DNA of 64,000 nucleotides from Terriglobales bacterium (GTDB taxonomy: Bacteria; Acidobacteriota; Terriglobia; Terriglobales; Acidobacteriaceae). This document shows, piece by piece, positions 27,406-35,710 of this stretch; within the stretch, counting starts at the first letter, position 1; every line of letters starts with the position of its first letter. Location of the stretch: assembly GCA_035624455.1 (NCBI GenBank), contig DASPRM010000153.1, forward strand, positions 1-64,000, written 5' to 3'. Under the pieces are notes generated by a model. It saw only the letters and a list, made by a program, of their open reading frames with translations. It was not told where the DNA came from and ran no database searches. A program made the translations under genes and the position numbers.

Positions 27406-27570
27406 GCCAGCAGAACCTCTTGGTTGGAGTGAACGGACGAAAGGCACAGCTGAATACTAAGGCTAACGGAGACCGCACAACATTGGCTGAGTTGGTTACC
27501 CGCACGAAGCGCGCACGACTTTCCGCCAGGGATGAAAGCCTGGATTGCGGAGGCGTTCACTGTGGACGGG

Positions 27571-27619
27571 AAAAAATGAGGGGTTGAAACCAGTGACCCT
27601 CGTTACCGGCTCCAACCCC
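27571..27619 (-). terminator. Strong intrinsic terminator in the 411-base gap before the SYLF gene
   Basis: On the minus strand the RNA can form an 18-position stem with 17 pairs (including three G-U pairs and one A-C mismatch): the left arm runs 27619-27602, the loop GAGG 27601-27598 and the right arm 27597-27580. It is followed by UCA and then six U (27576-27571). The plus-strand RNA pairs less well, so the direction is minus. It lies about 200 bases after the NarL-type gene and 166 bases before the SYLF start; apart from it the gap 27406-27816 holds no gene I can support. Confidence 0.72.
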
Positions 27620-27816
27620 CGTCTCCCAGGTTCTGTGGTAGGTGCACCGAGTATGCGACAGCCCCGCGAAGTCCTCAAGTTACGCTAGATTAGAAGGAGG
27701 TGCGAATTCGGCCAATGTCCGAAGGTAATTTAGTAAGTAACTGTTGGCGGAAACCAGCCGCGGGCCGATATGCCAGCTAATAGGCGGCAGAACCTAAACG
27801 CCTTTGTTTGAGAAGA

Positions 27817-28476
27817 TTACTTGCTGGTAACCAGCGAGTGCGTGATGGCATGGACAGAGAGCGCAATACGGTTTTGTACGCCCACTTTGCGCATCAACTT
27901 GGCTACGTGCGCCTTGACCGTACGCTCTTCGATGCCCAATACGCTACCGATCTCCTTGTTAGACCTGCCGGCTACCAATAACTCCAGCACCTGCTTTTCG
28001 CGATCGGTAAACGTCACACGTCCAGCAGGGAAAATCCTCCCCGGTGAAGATGTGACTCGCTCGATGAACATGGAAAGAACGCGGCGTGGCGCCCAGACCG
28101 AACCTTGATGAACGATGCGGATAGCCTGGATGAATTCTTCGGGACTGGCAGCTTCGTCTACGTAGCCCTTGGCCCCACCCGCGAGAGCCTTCAGGATGGC
28201 TTCATCATCGGCTCCCGTCCCGGTAACGATGATGCGCAGGTCCGGCCGAGCGGCCTTCAGGCCAGCCATCACATCGAACAGATTCTGCCCGGCCTGGTTG
28301 CCTAGGAGGACGATATCGACGTTCGGCAAGGTGGCGATCTGGGCGAGTGCGGCAGAAGACAATTCGAAGTCCGATTCGGAATCAAAGAGCGCGCGAAGAC
28401 CAATCAGCCGCAGAGGGTCTGTCTCTACGACCGCAATGTGAATCTTGGGTTTCCGTGAGTTGGATGATTTCGTCAT
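27817..28476 (-). CDS. NarL/LuxR-type regulator with degenerate receiver
   Basis: 219 residues. The C-terminal LuxR-type helix-turn-helix (about 155-215) is intact: VTFTDREKQVLELLVAGRSN, then EIGSVLGIEERTVKAHVAKL. The N-terminal domain has the receiver fold but not its chemistry: the phospho-acceptor strand reads DIVLLGNQ with Gly59 where Asp is expected, and the acidic pocket is reduced to VETD. It therefore probably works without phosphorylation, responding to a ligand, a partner or its own level. No kinase gene adjoins it. A strong terminator lies downstream. The target promoters are unknown. Confidence 0.9.
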   Translation of the reverse strand: MTKSSNSRKPKIHIAVVETDPLRLIGLRALFDSESDFELSSAALAQIATLPNVDIVLLGNQAGQNLFDVMAGLKAARPDLRIIVTGTGADDEAILKALAGGAKGYVDEAASPEEFIQAIRIVHQGSVWAPRRVLSMFIERVTSSPGRIFPAGRVTFTDREKQVLELLVAGRSNKEIGSVLGIEERTVKAHVAKLMRKVGVQNRIALSVHAITHSLVTSK

Positions 28477-28603
28477 GGGTGGGGTCCCCTATCAACTTCG
28501 CACAAAGCATAGCTGCATTTGACCGGAGCGGGAATAGGGGAATCGCTTCGTACAATGCCCGAAGGGACACTGGACGCCTGGACAATGGCCAATGGCCGTC
28601 CGC

Positions 28604-29332
28604 TTACCGTCCTCCGGATTGCTCGCTGGCGGCAACTTCTGCTTCTTTTGCGGGTGGAGAATCACGTTCAGATGAAGGCGGGCGCTGGTTGGTGTAGCCA
28701 TCGCCGTAGCCGATCTGGTAACCCCGGCGGAACGCTTCGCAATATTCAGGGCCGGCACCGGCGTGCCGTGCGTCGAGGATGGAACTGCAGTTCCCAGCCA
28801 CAGAGCGATAACTGCTTGCCTCGCGACCATCCTGCAGACCCTGCGTGCGGCCGGTGAGGTACCCGGCCATCACCGCTTCATCAAAGCTATGCGAGGGATG
28901 AAAATTCATCTGCTGGTGATCCAGCAGATCGCCGGCAGCTCTGCGGACTCCCTCTACTGCACGAAAGCGGCGTCCCGCATAACCATCGAAATAACCGACC
29001 CGGAACCCCTCGTGGTATCCGCTGTCAAACATGTGGCGCTCACCATACTCGGGGCGATAGCCTATGCACTTGCGGAATTTTTCCATCGACTTCACTTCGC
29101 GGAAATCCCGGTACATCTGGAGATCGGAATCGGCCACGTGGAAGCCTTCTTCGTATCCGTGCATGTAGCCGTGTGCAAACGCGGACTTCTGCAAAAATGC
29201 GCTGGCGCGATCAAGCGTGACATGCGCGTCACCTTGCAATTGGCCAAACGCCATTGCCGCGGAAACGAAGGCGAAAGTGAGAAGCAAAAGGAAGGAACGC
29301 TGCCCCACAGCACACCCCGTTGCGCCAATCAT
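28604..29332 (-). CDS. Exported protein with Gly-Tyr repeats, unknown function
   Basis: 242 residues from the ATG at 29332, which opens into a signal peptide (FLLLLTFAFVSAAMAFG). The mature protein carries four patches with a four-residue Gly period: HGYMHGYEEGF (about 55-64), SGYHEGFRVGYFDGY (104-118), AGYLTGRTQGLQDG (157-169) and RGYQIGYGDGY (203-213). Three cysteines (near 89, 182 and 198) could form a disulfide. The C-terminal 30 residues are charged and disordered. The frame continues upstream to 29482 but that part lacks a signal and overlaps the next gene. I do not recognise the family; the repeats suggest a small helical periplasmic or surface protein. Confidence 0.7.
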   Translation of the reverse strand: MIGATGCAVGQRSFLLLLTFAFVSAAMAFGQLQGDAHVTLDRASAFLQKSAFAHGYMHGYEEGFHVADSDLQMYRDFREVKSMEKFRKCIGYRPEYGERHMFDSGYHEGFRVGYFDGYAGRRFRAVEGVRRAAGDLLDHQQMNFHPSHSFDEAVMAGYLTGRTQGLQDGREASSYRSVAGNCSSILDARHAGAGPEYCEAFRRGYQIGYGDGYTNQRPPSSERDSPPAKEAEVAASEQSGGR

Positions 29333-29478
29333 GCGCTCAATCGAGAAGAAGTCAACTGGAAAGCAAAATTGTTTACATTTCTCAGAATTTTGCAGCGTTT
29401 TATGTGCAACGAATTGCAGATAGCTTAGAGAACTGGGCCCAATTCTGTGCCGACGCTGCAAGTACAGCCTGCCACAAC

Positions 29479-29766
29479 TCAATCTGTGTAGTCGGGGCTG
29501 TATTGCAGGGGATAGCCAGCGCCGACATCATCCCGCCGGCGGAATTGATCGGCAATCTGTGTAACGGTTGAGTAGATCCTGGCGGCACGTGAGAAGTAGC
29601 CGGGTATGAAAACGCTGACCACAGCAAACCCTTTTGGATATTCAGCGGCAAGCACGGCAACGCCAACCGTGGTCAACGCCAGTCCCGCTGTTCGCTTCCC
29701 TTTGCAAAGCAGTAATGCCCCAACAGAAAAAGAGCCGATTACCACCGCCTTCTTAAGCGAGGTCAT
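29479..29766 (-). CDS. Small membrane protein, unknown function
   Basis: 95 residues. Two hydrophobic segments (about 5-22 and 28-45, with SFSVGALLLC and AGLALTTVGVAVLA) separated by the basic KGKRT loop suggest two membrane helices with short loops, followed by an amphipathic stretch and a polar tail. There is a further weakly hydrophobic part (GFAVVSVFIPGYF). It is on the same strand as, and 146 bases before, the Gly-Tyr repeat gene. No family recognised; the coding call rests on length, the membrane pattern and the absence of a competing frame. Confidence 0.6.
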   Translation of the reverse strand: MTSLKKAVVIGSFSVGALLLCKGKRTAGLALTTVGVAVLAAEYPKGFAVVSVFIPGYFSRAARIYSTVTQIADQFRRRDDVGAGYPLQYSPDYTD

Positions 29767-29936
29767 GCTGACGTTCCTCCGCCCTGAATCTCGGAGATAT
29801 TACACGCAAGTAACGCAGATGCCTATCGCTTGACCTGATATTCAGGGCGTGCCGCGCCAACCGTAGATGCAGTCCTGCTCTCCAGTTACGCCAGACTGCG
29901 GAAGGTCGCTGGCCACGAGTTCTCGGCTCGTGTCCT

Positions 29937-30602
29937 TTAACTCGTTCGTTGCGGAGGTGCGCCGAGCGCTTGCGTGCGGCGGCGCGAACGCATGTATTCC
30001 TGCAGGTAGAATCCAACCACTGCTGAACCCAGAGTCCAAAGCAAACTGAGAAACACCGAGATCAAATATTTCGGCAGGGTGGATGCCGCGGCCTTCGATG
30101 ATGCTGGGGTCGTGCCATATTCCTGACTAAGTTCTGGAAGGTTTTCCCAATTCAGGGCCATCCCCCCATGGGAGCCACAAACAACCTGCAGGTGCGCCTG
30201 GGGTTCACGCGCAAATTCCGCATAATTTTCGCGGGTCTGGTTAAAGCTGCCGTTTGGCTCCCAAATATGCACACGCACGCGATGCTGACCGGCAGCAATG
30301 CGAATGGTGCGAGAAAAAGCCCCCTGGGCGTGACCGAAGATTCCGAGCCGTTTTTTGGTAATGGAGAGATCGCTGGCCAAAACCAGTCTTTCGTCGACGA
30401 AGAGGTTGAGTTTGGCACTACGAAAATTATGTTGCACGCTGAACTGAAGAGTCGCTGACTCAGCGCGTAGCACGAAATACGAGCACAATGTGAACATTAC
30501 GAAAAGAGTTGCAACCACGCTCAAACGAGTCGCCGAAGACCAACTTCTCCATCTCCGCAGAAGCGCTTCCCTTACCCGGCCTAGGTAGTCTCTTAAATGC
30601 AT
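29937..30602 (-). CDS. Bitopic/two-helix membrane protein, unknown function
   Basis: 221 residues. A basic N-terminus (REALLRRWRSWS) precedes the first membrane helix (about 27-46); the central 110 residues look like a beta-rich extracytoplasmic domain (ATLQFSVQHNFRSAKLNLFVD, TIRIAAGQHRVRVHIWEPNG), and a second helix lies near 178-200, followed by a basic tail (RSRRR). The central region resembles domains that describe small chaperone-like or PEGA-type beta sandwiches, but this is only an impression. It is preceded by a 464-base non-coding stretch. No operon partner is obvious. Confidence 0.68.
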   Translation of the reverse strand: MHLRDYLGRVREALLRRWRSWSSATRLSVVATLFVMFTLCSYFVLRAESATLQFSVQHNFRSAKLNLFVDERLVLASDLSITKKRLGIFGHAQGAFSRTIRIAAGQHRVRVHIWEPNGSFNQTRENYAEFAREPQAHLQVVCGSHGGMALNWENLPELSQEYGTTPASSKAAASTLPKYLISVFLSLLWTLGSAVVGFYLQEYMRSRRRTQALGAPPQRTS

Positions 30603-30678
30603 TCCAGGGGTATCCGTACGATTTATAACAGAGCAAACCTCAGCCCTCTGCCAAGTCTCGAAAGTACAGAGGTTGATC

Positions 30679-30820
30679 AGTAGAGTTCCATGGGAAGACG
30701 CCGGGGCACGGCTCGAATGACCTGGCTGCTTGTGGGCCGAGCGCCAAGTCCGTGCCCCAGCGGGTTCGTAGTGCCTGCCGATAGAAAATTCGTGTCAGCA
30801 GGGGGAGTGCCCACTCTACT
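30679..30820. other. Candidate structured RNA (three-way junction) in a 464-base gap
   Basis: Three nested helices can form: a closing stem AGTAGAGT (30679-30686) with ACTCTACT (30813-30820); a nine-pair stem GGGGCACGG (30703-30711) with CCGTGCCCC (30750-30758) that holds an inner CTCG/CGAG helix; and a stem CCTGCCGA (30774-30781) with TCAGCAGG (30795-30802) with one mismatch. The gap 30603-31066 has no believable gene. Strand is undecided because Watson-Crick pairs serve both. It does not match RNase P, tmRNA, SRP or a riboswitch that I can recognise by eye. Confidence 0.35.
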
Positions 30821-30965
30821 TGAGTTGTCCTTTAGTAACTGCACGTTGATTACCAGCTTTTCCCGACGTAAGTTGTTGGGGAATATGTGAGGGTTGGCAG
30901 CCCTCCCGTCATCGGCTGAAACCATTTGCAGTTTATAGGAAGGAAACGGGAACCCGGGATAAGGA

Positions 30966-30990
30966 GAGAGCCGCAGAAGCTGCGGCTTTC
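30966..30990. terminator. Terminator-like hairpin downstream of RNase G/E gene
   Basis: GAGAGCCGCAG pairs with CTGCGGCTTTC around the loop AAG (core 30969-30976 with 30980-30987). It lies 77 bases after the RNase G/E stop codon on the minus strand. The U-tract is short on either strand (TTTC on plus, CTCTCC on minus), so it may act as a transcript-end stabiliser more than as a strong terminator. Confidence 0.45.
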
Positions 30991-31066
30991 GCGCTTGCTG
31001 AAATCATCAAGTAAAGAGTTCCAGCGTAGGCCTTGGATCGGATTGATTTCTGCGTTCCCCAGGAAC

Positions 31067-34054
31067 TCACATGTCGAACTGCTCCTGGTGGAGCGTGGCG
31101 TCAGGCTTGACAATAAGGTTGCGCCCGGTAAGTTCCTCCATGTCATTCAACCAACGCCCATTGTCTGCTTTCAGTTCCTTGGCGACTTCCGGGTTCACGC
31201 GAAGGATGATAGTGTCCTTCTCCAGGCGCGAAGCCATCTTTCGCAGCTCGGTATAAATCTCATTACATACCGTCTGGGGCGACTTGATGAACCCGCTTCC
31301 GGTGCAATATGTACAGGTGACTCCCAGGGTGCGCTCGAGCGACTGCTTTACCCGTTTGCGGGTGATTGCAACCAGTCCAAAATCGTTGAACTGGAGAACC
31401 TTAGAGGGCGCGCGATCATTTTTGAGTTCCTCCTCCAGAGCCTGCATCACGCGCTGGCGGTTACGGCGCTCATCCATATCAATGAAATCGATCACGATAA
31501 TACCGCCCAGATCACGCAGCCGGACCTGGCGCACTATCTCCTTACAGGCATCTACGTTAGTCTTGAAGATGGTGTCTTCCAGGCGCAATGTTTTGCCTAC
31601 ATATTTTCCGGTGTTGATATCGATGGCGACCAAGGCCTCGGTTTGGTTGATGACAATGTAGCCACCGCTCTTCAACCAGACTTTGGGTTTGAGCGCTTTG
31701 TTAATCTCCTCCTCGATGCCGAATTGTTCAAACAGCGGCGTCTCCTTGGTGTAGAGCTTGACACGCTTCACCAGTGATGGCTGGAAGCGGTTCACGAAAC
31801 GAAGAACGCGCTCGTATTCGGCTTCGCTGTCCACCCAGATGGCGGAAAAGTCCGAGGTCACGAGATCGCGCAGGGTGCGCTCCACCAGGTTCAGGTCGTG
31901 GTAAATCAGCGCCGGGGCTTTGGAATTGTCCGCGCGCGTACGAATATCGTTCCACAGGCTCTTGAGGAAGCGGATATCGGCACGCAACTCCTGCTCGCTG
32001 ACATTCGCAGCCGCCGTGCGCACGATGAATCCGCCGTGGCCATTCTCACGTTCGCTGGACACAATCCTCTTCAGCCGCTGCCGCTCCTCGTCAGAGGAAA
32101 TCTTGCGTGAGACTCCCACATGATTCACGGTCGGCATGTACACAAGGAATCGCCCGGGAAGTGCAATATGGCTGGTAATGCGCGCACCCTTCTTGCCAAT
32201 TGGCTCCTTGGCGATCTGGATCAGGACCTCCTGGCCCTCCTTGAGGATGTCGCTGATCAACACGGGCTGTCGCTGATTTTCGCGGCGAGCACGGAACCTG
32301 CGCCCACCGCGTCGATTGCGTTGGTAACGATCGAATTCAGGGCGTGCGGCAGCGCGCTGCTGGAACGCAGCCGTACCGGCAGGACCGCGAAGTTCTGCCC
32401 GCGAAATTTCGTTCTCTTCCCCTACCGTCCCATTCGCAGTGGGATAAACGTCCTGCTCAATCTCCTCGAGCTCGCTCAAGTCGTTTTCGCCCTCGGCACT
32501 GTAGCCTCCCAAGATCTCACGCTCCTTGGCTACCTCCTGTACGGCATCTGCAAGTTCGCTGGCCGCTCGAGCCGCACCCGGCTCGAAGGTCTCCTCCTCC
32601 AATTCGATGAAATCTTCGCCCTCATCCAGCGACTCCGCGGGATGCGGCAAGTCAGCCTCATCCTCTTCGATCTCCTGTTCTTCAAATGCGCCAGCGGGTG
32701 CATTTTCGTAGCTGGGTGCGGGGGCTATCGGCTCTCCCAGCGCTTCGTCATGGGAAGAAATCTGCCGCGCTTCCCACTGCAAAGACGGCTCCTCAGCTGA
32801 AGTCCCATAGATCTCAGAGCTATCGCTATCAGCGGCAAGCTCGGGTCCTGGAAACTTCTCTTCGGACTCCTCTGAACGTTGCCCCTCTGCAAGAGTGGGC
32901 GGCTGCAATTGCCACTCGGTTGAGGGTTCCGGCGTAATGTCCTCTCCTGCATGAGTGGTCGCCTCCAGCGTGTGGTACTGGGGTTCCTCCGCTCGGCTCC
33001 ATTCGGATACCGGCGGCTCCGGATGCTGTGCCTCTGCGGTCGCCTCCTTCCGGGCAGCCGCCTCAGCATGGCTGCTTACGGATTCCTGTGAGGGCTCTGC
33101 GTGATGAGTTTCAGTTGCAGCTTCCACCCGGTGACCGCGCAATCGCTCGTACTTGGAGATGGACTCGCCAGGAAGAATGATCGGTTCGAACGGGCGATAC
33201 GACTGTGGACCTCGTGACTCTTGACGTCGTGACTCTTGCCGGCCTTGCTTAGGAATTTCAGAGGAGCTAGATGTTGTCTCGTTTTTGCGGTTGAACTTGG
33301 CGAAGGATTCGCCGGGGAGAATGACGGGTTGCTTCTGATGGCGTGAGGACGGCGGCTCTTCGTTACGAATTGCCGGCCGCACGTCTTCCCTGCTCTCCTC
33401 GTGGGCTTCCCTCGCCGCTGGGGCTTCAACTTCGCTTTCGGTTTCCTGCGCTGCTTCCGTTTCTTCTTCAGACCGTCGAAATCTTGCCAATGACTCGCCC
33501 GGCAAGATCGGAGGCTCGGTTGCTGGCCCACTTCCGGATTCCTGGGCTTCTGGTGCGGTTGGGTGGGCAAACTTGGATTCGGAAAATCCGCGGCTGCGGT
33601 TGCGCCGTCCGCGACGCCGGCCGCGCCAGCGTCGCCCTCCTTCGCTCTCGTCGCTGCCATTTTCAGAGCGGGAGGTGTCCTCGACGTCCCTGGCCTCGGC
33701 TGAGCTGTCTTCTGCCTCCCCGCGAGCTTCGTTGCGAAGCTCATCGGGCACGGAGGCTCGGGGTTCCGGCTTTACCTCATACGGGCGGGCAACCGGCACT
33801 GCTTCACCAGTCTCCTCTTCGTCTTCCACCTCGTAAAAATCGGAGACGTAAAGGAAGGCGTCGCGTTCGAGCCCAATATCCACGAACGCCGATTGCATTC
33901 CGGGTAGCACCCGCGTAACTCGGCCCTTGTAGATGGAGCCCGCCAGGGTGTATTCGTTCTCGTGTTCAAAGTAGACCTCTGCGAGTTGATCGTCTTCGAC
34001 AAGCGCAATCTTGGTCTGATGCGGCGTTGAAGAAACGTATAGTTCTTTTGTCAT
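31067..34054 (-). CDS. Ribonuclease G/E family protein with large S1-domain insertion
   Basis: 995 residues, about double a bacterial RNase G. Residues 1-75 start the S1 fold (IYKGRVTRVLPGMQSAFVDIG), residues 76-597 are an acidic, proline- and glutamate-rich insertion, and from 598 the normal enzyme resumes (ISDILKEGQEVLIQIAKEPIG). The DNase I-like catalytic region shows LVAIDINTGKYVG and GGIIVIDFIDMD with the metal-binding aspartates, and the Zn-link cysteines appear in CTYCTGSG. The insertion sits where E. coli RNase E has a short loop in S1. It carries Arg-rich tracts (141-155, 580-592) and three ILPGES repeats. Being the last gene of the mre-PBP2-rodA block agrees with the frequent rng-mre linkage. 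Confidence 0.93.
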   Translation of the reverse strand: MTKELYVSSTPHQTKIALVEDDQLAEVYFEHENEYTLAGSIYKGRVTRVLPGMQSAFVDIGLERDAFLYVSDFYEVEDEEETGEAVPVARPYEVKPEPRASVPDELRNEARGEAEDSSAEARDVEDTSRSENGSDESEGGRRWRGRRRGRRNRSRGFSESKFAHPTAPEAQESGSGPATEPPILPGESLARFRRSEEETEAAQETESEVEAPAAREAHEESREDVRPAIRNEEPPSSRHQKQPVILPGESFAKFNRKNETTSSSSEIPKQGRQESRRQESRGPQSYRPFEPIILPGESISKYERLRGHRVEAATETHHAEPSQESVSSHAEAAARKEATAEAQHPEPPVSEWSRAEEPQYHTLEATTHAGEDITPEPSTEWQLQPPTLAEGQRSEESEEKFPGPELAADSDSSEIYGTSAEEPSLQWEARQISSHDEALGEPIAPAPSYENAPAGAFEEQEIEEDEADLPHPAESLDEGEDFIELEEETFEPGAARAASELADAVQEVAKEREILGGYSAEGENDLSELEEIEQDVYPTANGTVGEENEISRAELRGPAGTAAFQQRAAARPEFDRYQRNRRGGRRFRARRENQRQPVLISDILKEGQEVLIQIAKEPIGKKGARITSHIALPGRFLVYMPTVNHVGVSRKISSDEERQRLKRIVSSERENGHGGFIVRTAAANVSEQELRADIRFLKSLWNDIRTRADNSKAPALIYHDLNLVERTLRDLVTSDFSAIWVDSEAEYERVLRFVNRFQPSLVKRVKLYTKETPLFEQFGIEEEINKALKPKVWLKSGGYIVINQTEALVAIDINTGKYVGKTLRLEDTIFKTNVDACKEIVRQVRLRDLGGIIVIDFIDMDERRNRQRVMQALEEELKNDRAPSKVLQFNDFGLVAITRKRVKQSLERTLGVTCTYCTGSGFIKSPQTVCNEIYTELRKMASRLEKDTIILRVNPEVAKELKADNGRWLNDMEELTGRNLIVKPDATLHQEQFDM

Positions 34055-34573
34055 TGAGACTCCGGGCGCTAGCTCTTCTCCCAGAGCCGCGCTTCCGGCC
34101 GAGTGCCCTCCGGATCAGAAACCGAAGGTCAAGCAGAAAGGCTTGCAGGAAGGACGTGCCAAAAGATGCGGGCCATGCCGAAGTTGCTCATTCCCATGCA
34201 GGCGGTCTATGCCTGCAGCGAGAGACCTCTTCGCGTGGCCGTGCCCACGAACTATGTCGGTGGGCTGGATTCGTTGGCTGAGCTTTAGAATCTTACGCAC
34301 CTGTTACATGCGCCAACATGGTTTGTGACCGCTCTCTGCGCCTTCGTCTGGAACGTTACCGCGATCCCTATCGCGAAACTCCTTCCGAGCGGCGAGGGGG
34401 CCGTTACCCGCCCTGTCGCGCTGTCCGCATCCCTCACGGCTGCGCCGCTTGGGATAACTGCAATCCTGTCCGGCACTTTCAGCCGGGTACTCTCGTTACG
34501 TGAGAGTGATCGTGATCTCGAAACCGATATTGCACAAACTTCTTTGGAGCAGATCCCGCTTGCTCCATTCGAC
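34055..34573. other. 519-base gap between rodA and the RNase G/E gene, no gene seen
   Basis: Small frames on both strands lack ribosome-binding sites and family resemblance. The stretch is likely the long 5' leader of the RNase G/E transcript. A small hairpin GCAGGC/GCCTGC (34198-34203 with 34211-34216) and other short pairings exist; RNase E genes are known to control their own mRNA through the leader in enterobacteria, but I see no conserved element here. Confidence 0.45.
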
Positions 34574-35665
34574 TCAGTTCACGAACCGGCGCATACGAAT
34601 GTTCATAACAATGCCCAGTGCCAGGAACGTGAACAAAACCGATGACCCGCCATAACTCATTAATGGCAAGGGTATTCCGGTAACCGGCATAAATCCGACT
34701 ACCATGCCGACGTTCACCAGGATGTGGAAAGCCAATACCGCCACCACTCCCATTACCACGAACGCCCCTGCCCGGTCGGGAGCCGTCTGGGCATTGTGGA
34801 TTAACCGCATCAGCACCATAAAGTATAGCAGGAGAACACCTAAGGCTCCCACAAAACCATGTTCCTCCGCGAAAGCAGCGAAGATGAAGTCGGTATGCGG
34901 GACCGGAAGGAATAACCCCTGTGTTTGTGAGCCCTGCGTCGTTCCTTTGCCCCACAATCCGCCAGCTCCAACGGCAATCAGGGATTGAATAACCTGATAC
35001 CCCTTCCCCTGGGAGTCGGCCTCGGGGCGCATAAAGCTCGTGAGTCGATCCCTCTGGTAGGGTTTCAGCCCGTGCCACGCCAATGGCATCGCCAGAGCCG
35101 CTACCAGGACGATGATCACGCTGTACTTGAAGCGCAATCCCCCCAGAAACAGTCCCATGATCGCGATCGGCATATAAGTTAACGCCGTGCCAAGATCCGG
35201 CTGTACCAGCACCAGCAACATGGGAATACCGACCACCGAACCTGCCTTCACCACTTCCCCCAAGGTCTGTTCCGGTTGGCGGTTGTCAGCAAAATACTTG
35301 GCCATCGCAAGAATGAGCACCAGCTTTACCCATTCCGATGGCTGGAAGTGAACCCCGCTGCCGATTTTGATCCAGCGCCGCGCTCCCAGATACTTCTGGC
35401 CGAAGATCAGCACCGCCAACAGCGAGGCCACCGAGATCACATACATCCACGGCACGTTCTCCAGCAATGTCTGATAGTTAATCCGGCTGACAATCAGCAT
35501 TACCAGAATGCCGCCGAGGACCCAGTAGACCTGGCGGATATGCGATCCAACAAACTTGGTGTGCAGGGTGGCGCTGTAGATTTCAACCACGCCCACCGTG
35601 CAGATGGCCAGCACGAAGGCCAGCAGAACCCAATCGAAATCGCGCAATGAGACGTAACGTTGCAT
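34574..35665 (-). CDS. rodA: Peptidoglycan glycosyltransferase RodA (SEDS)
   Basis: 363 residues with about ten membrane segments. The SEDS signatures are visible: a long loop with the catalytic Asp region after QPEQTLGEVVKAGSVVGIPM and LVLVQPDLGTALTYMP, and the C-terminal FMPVTGIPLPLMSYGGSS. RodA polymerises glycan strands from lipid II during side-wall elongation together with PBP2, encoded 45 bases upstream. The order mreB-mreC-mreD-PBP2-rodA is the standard elongasome cluster. The ATG at 35665 gives the normal RodA length. Confidence 0.96.
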   Translation of the reverse strand: MQRYVSLRDFDWVLLAFVLAICTVGVVEIYSATLHTKFVGSHIRQVYWVLGGILVMLIVSRINYQTLLENVPWMYVISVASLLAVLIFGQKYLGARRWIKIGSGVHFQPSEWVKLVLILAMAKYFADNRQPEQTLGEVVKAGSVVGIPMLLVLVQPDLGTALTYMPIAIMGLFLGGLRFKYSVIIVLVAALAMPLAWHGLKPYQRDRLTSFMRPEADSQGKGYQVIQSLIAVGAGGLWGKGTTQGSQTQGLFLPVPHTDFIFAAFAEEHGFVGALGVLLLYFMVLMRLIHNAQTAPDRAGAFVVMGVVAVLAFHILVNVGMVVGFMPVTGIPLPLMSYGGSSVLFTFLALGIVMNIRMRRFVN

Positions 35666-35710
35666 GTGTTGACCCGGCGGGCTCAGGCCCGCATTTACTA
35701 TTCGTAATCG

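Noticed and set aside
27541-27660. tRNA-like stretch with GTCACTGGTTTCAACC
   Set aside because: It reminded me of a T-arm, but the T-loop and the acceptor stem do not pair; the sequence is better explained as a terminator stem.
30677-30925. Opposed small frames (30677-30925 minus, 30690-30890 plus)
   Set aside because: Both cover the palindromic RNA-like region, which produces mirrored open frames; neither has a site or a family.
34285-34476. Minus-strand frame of 63 residues in the gap before the RNase G/E gene
   Set aside because: No start signal and Ala/Arg-rich shadow-like composition. No conserved domain.
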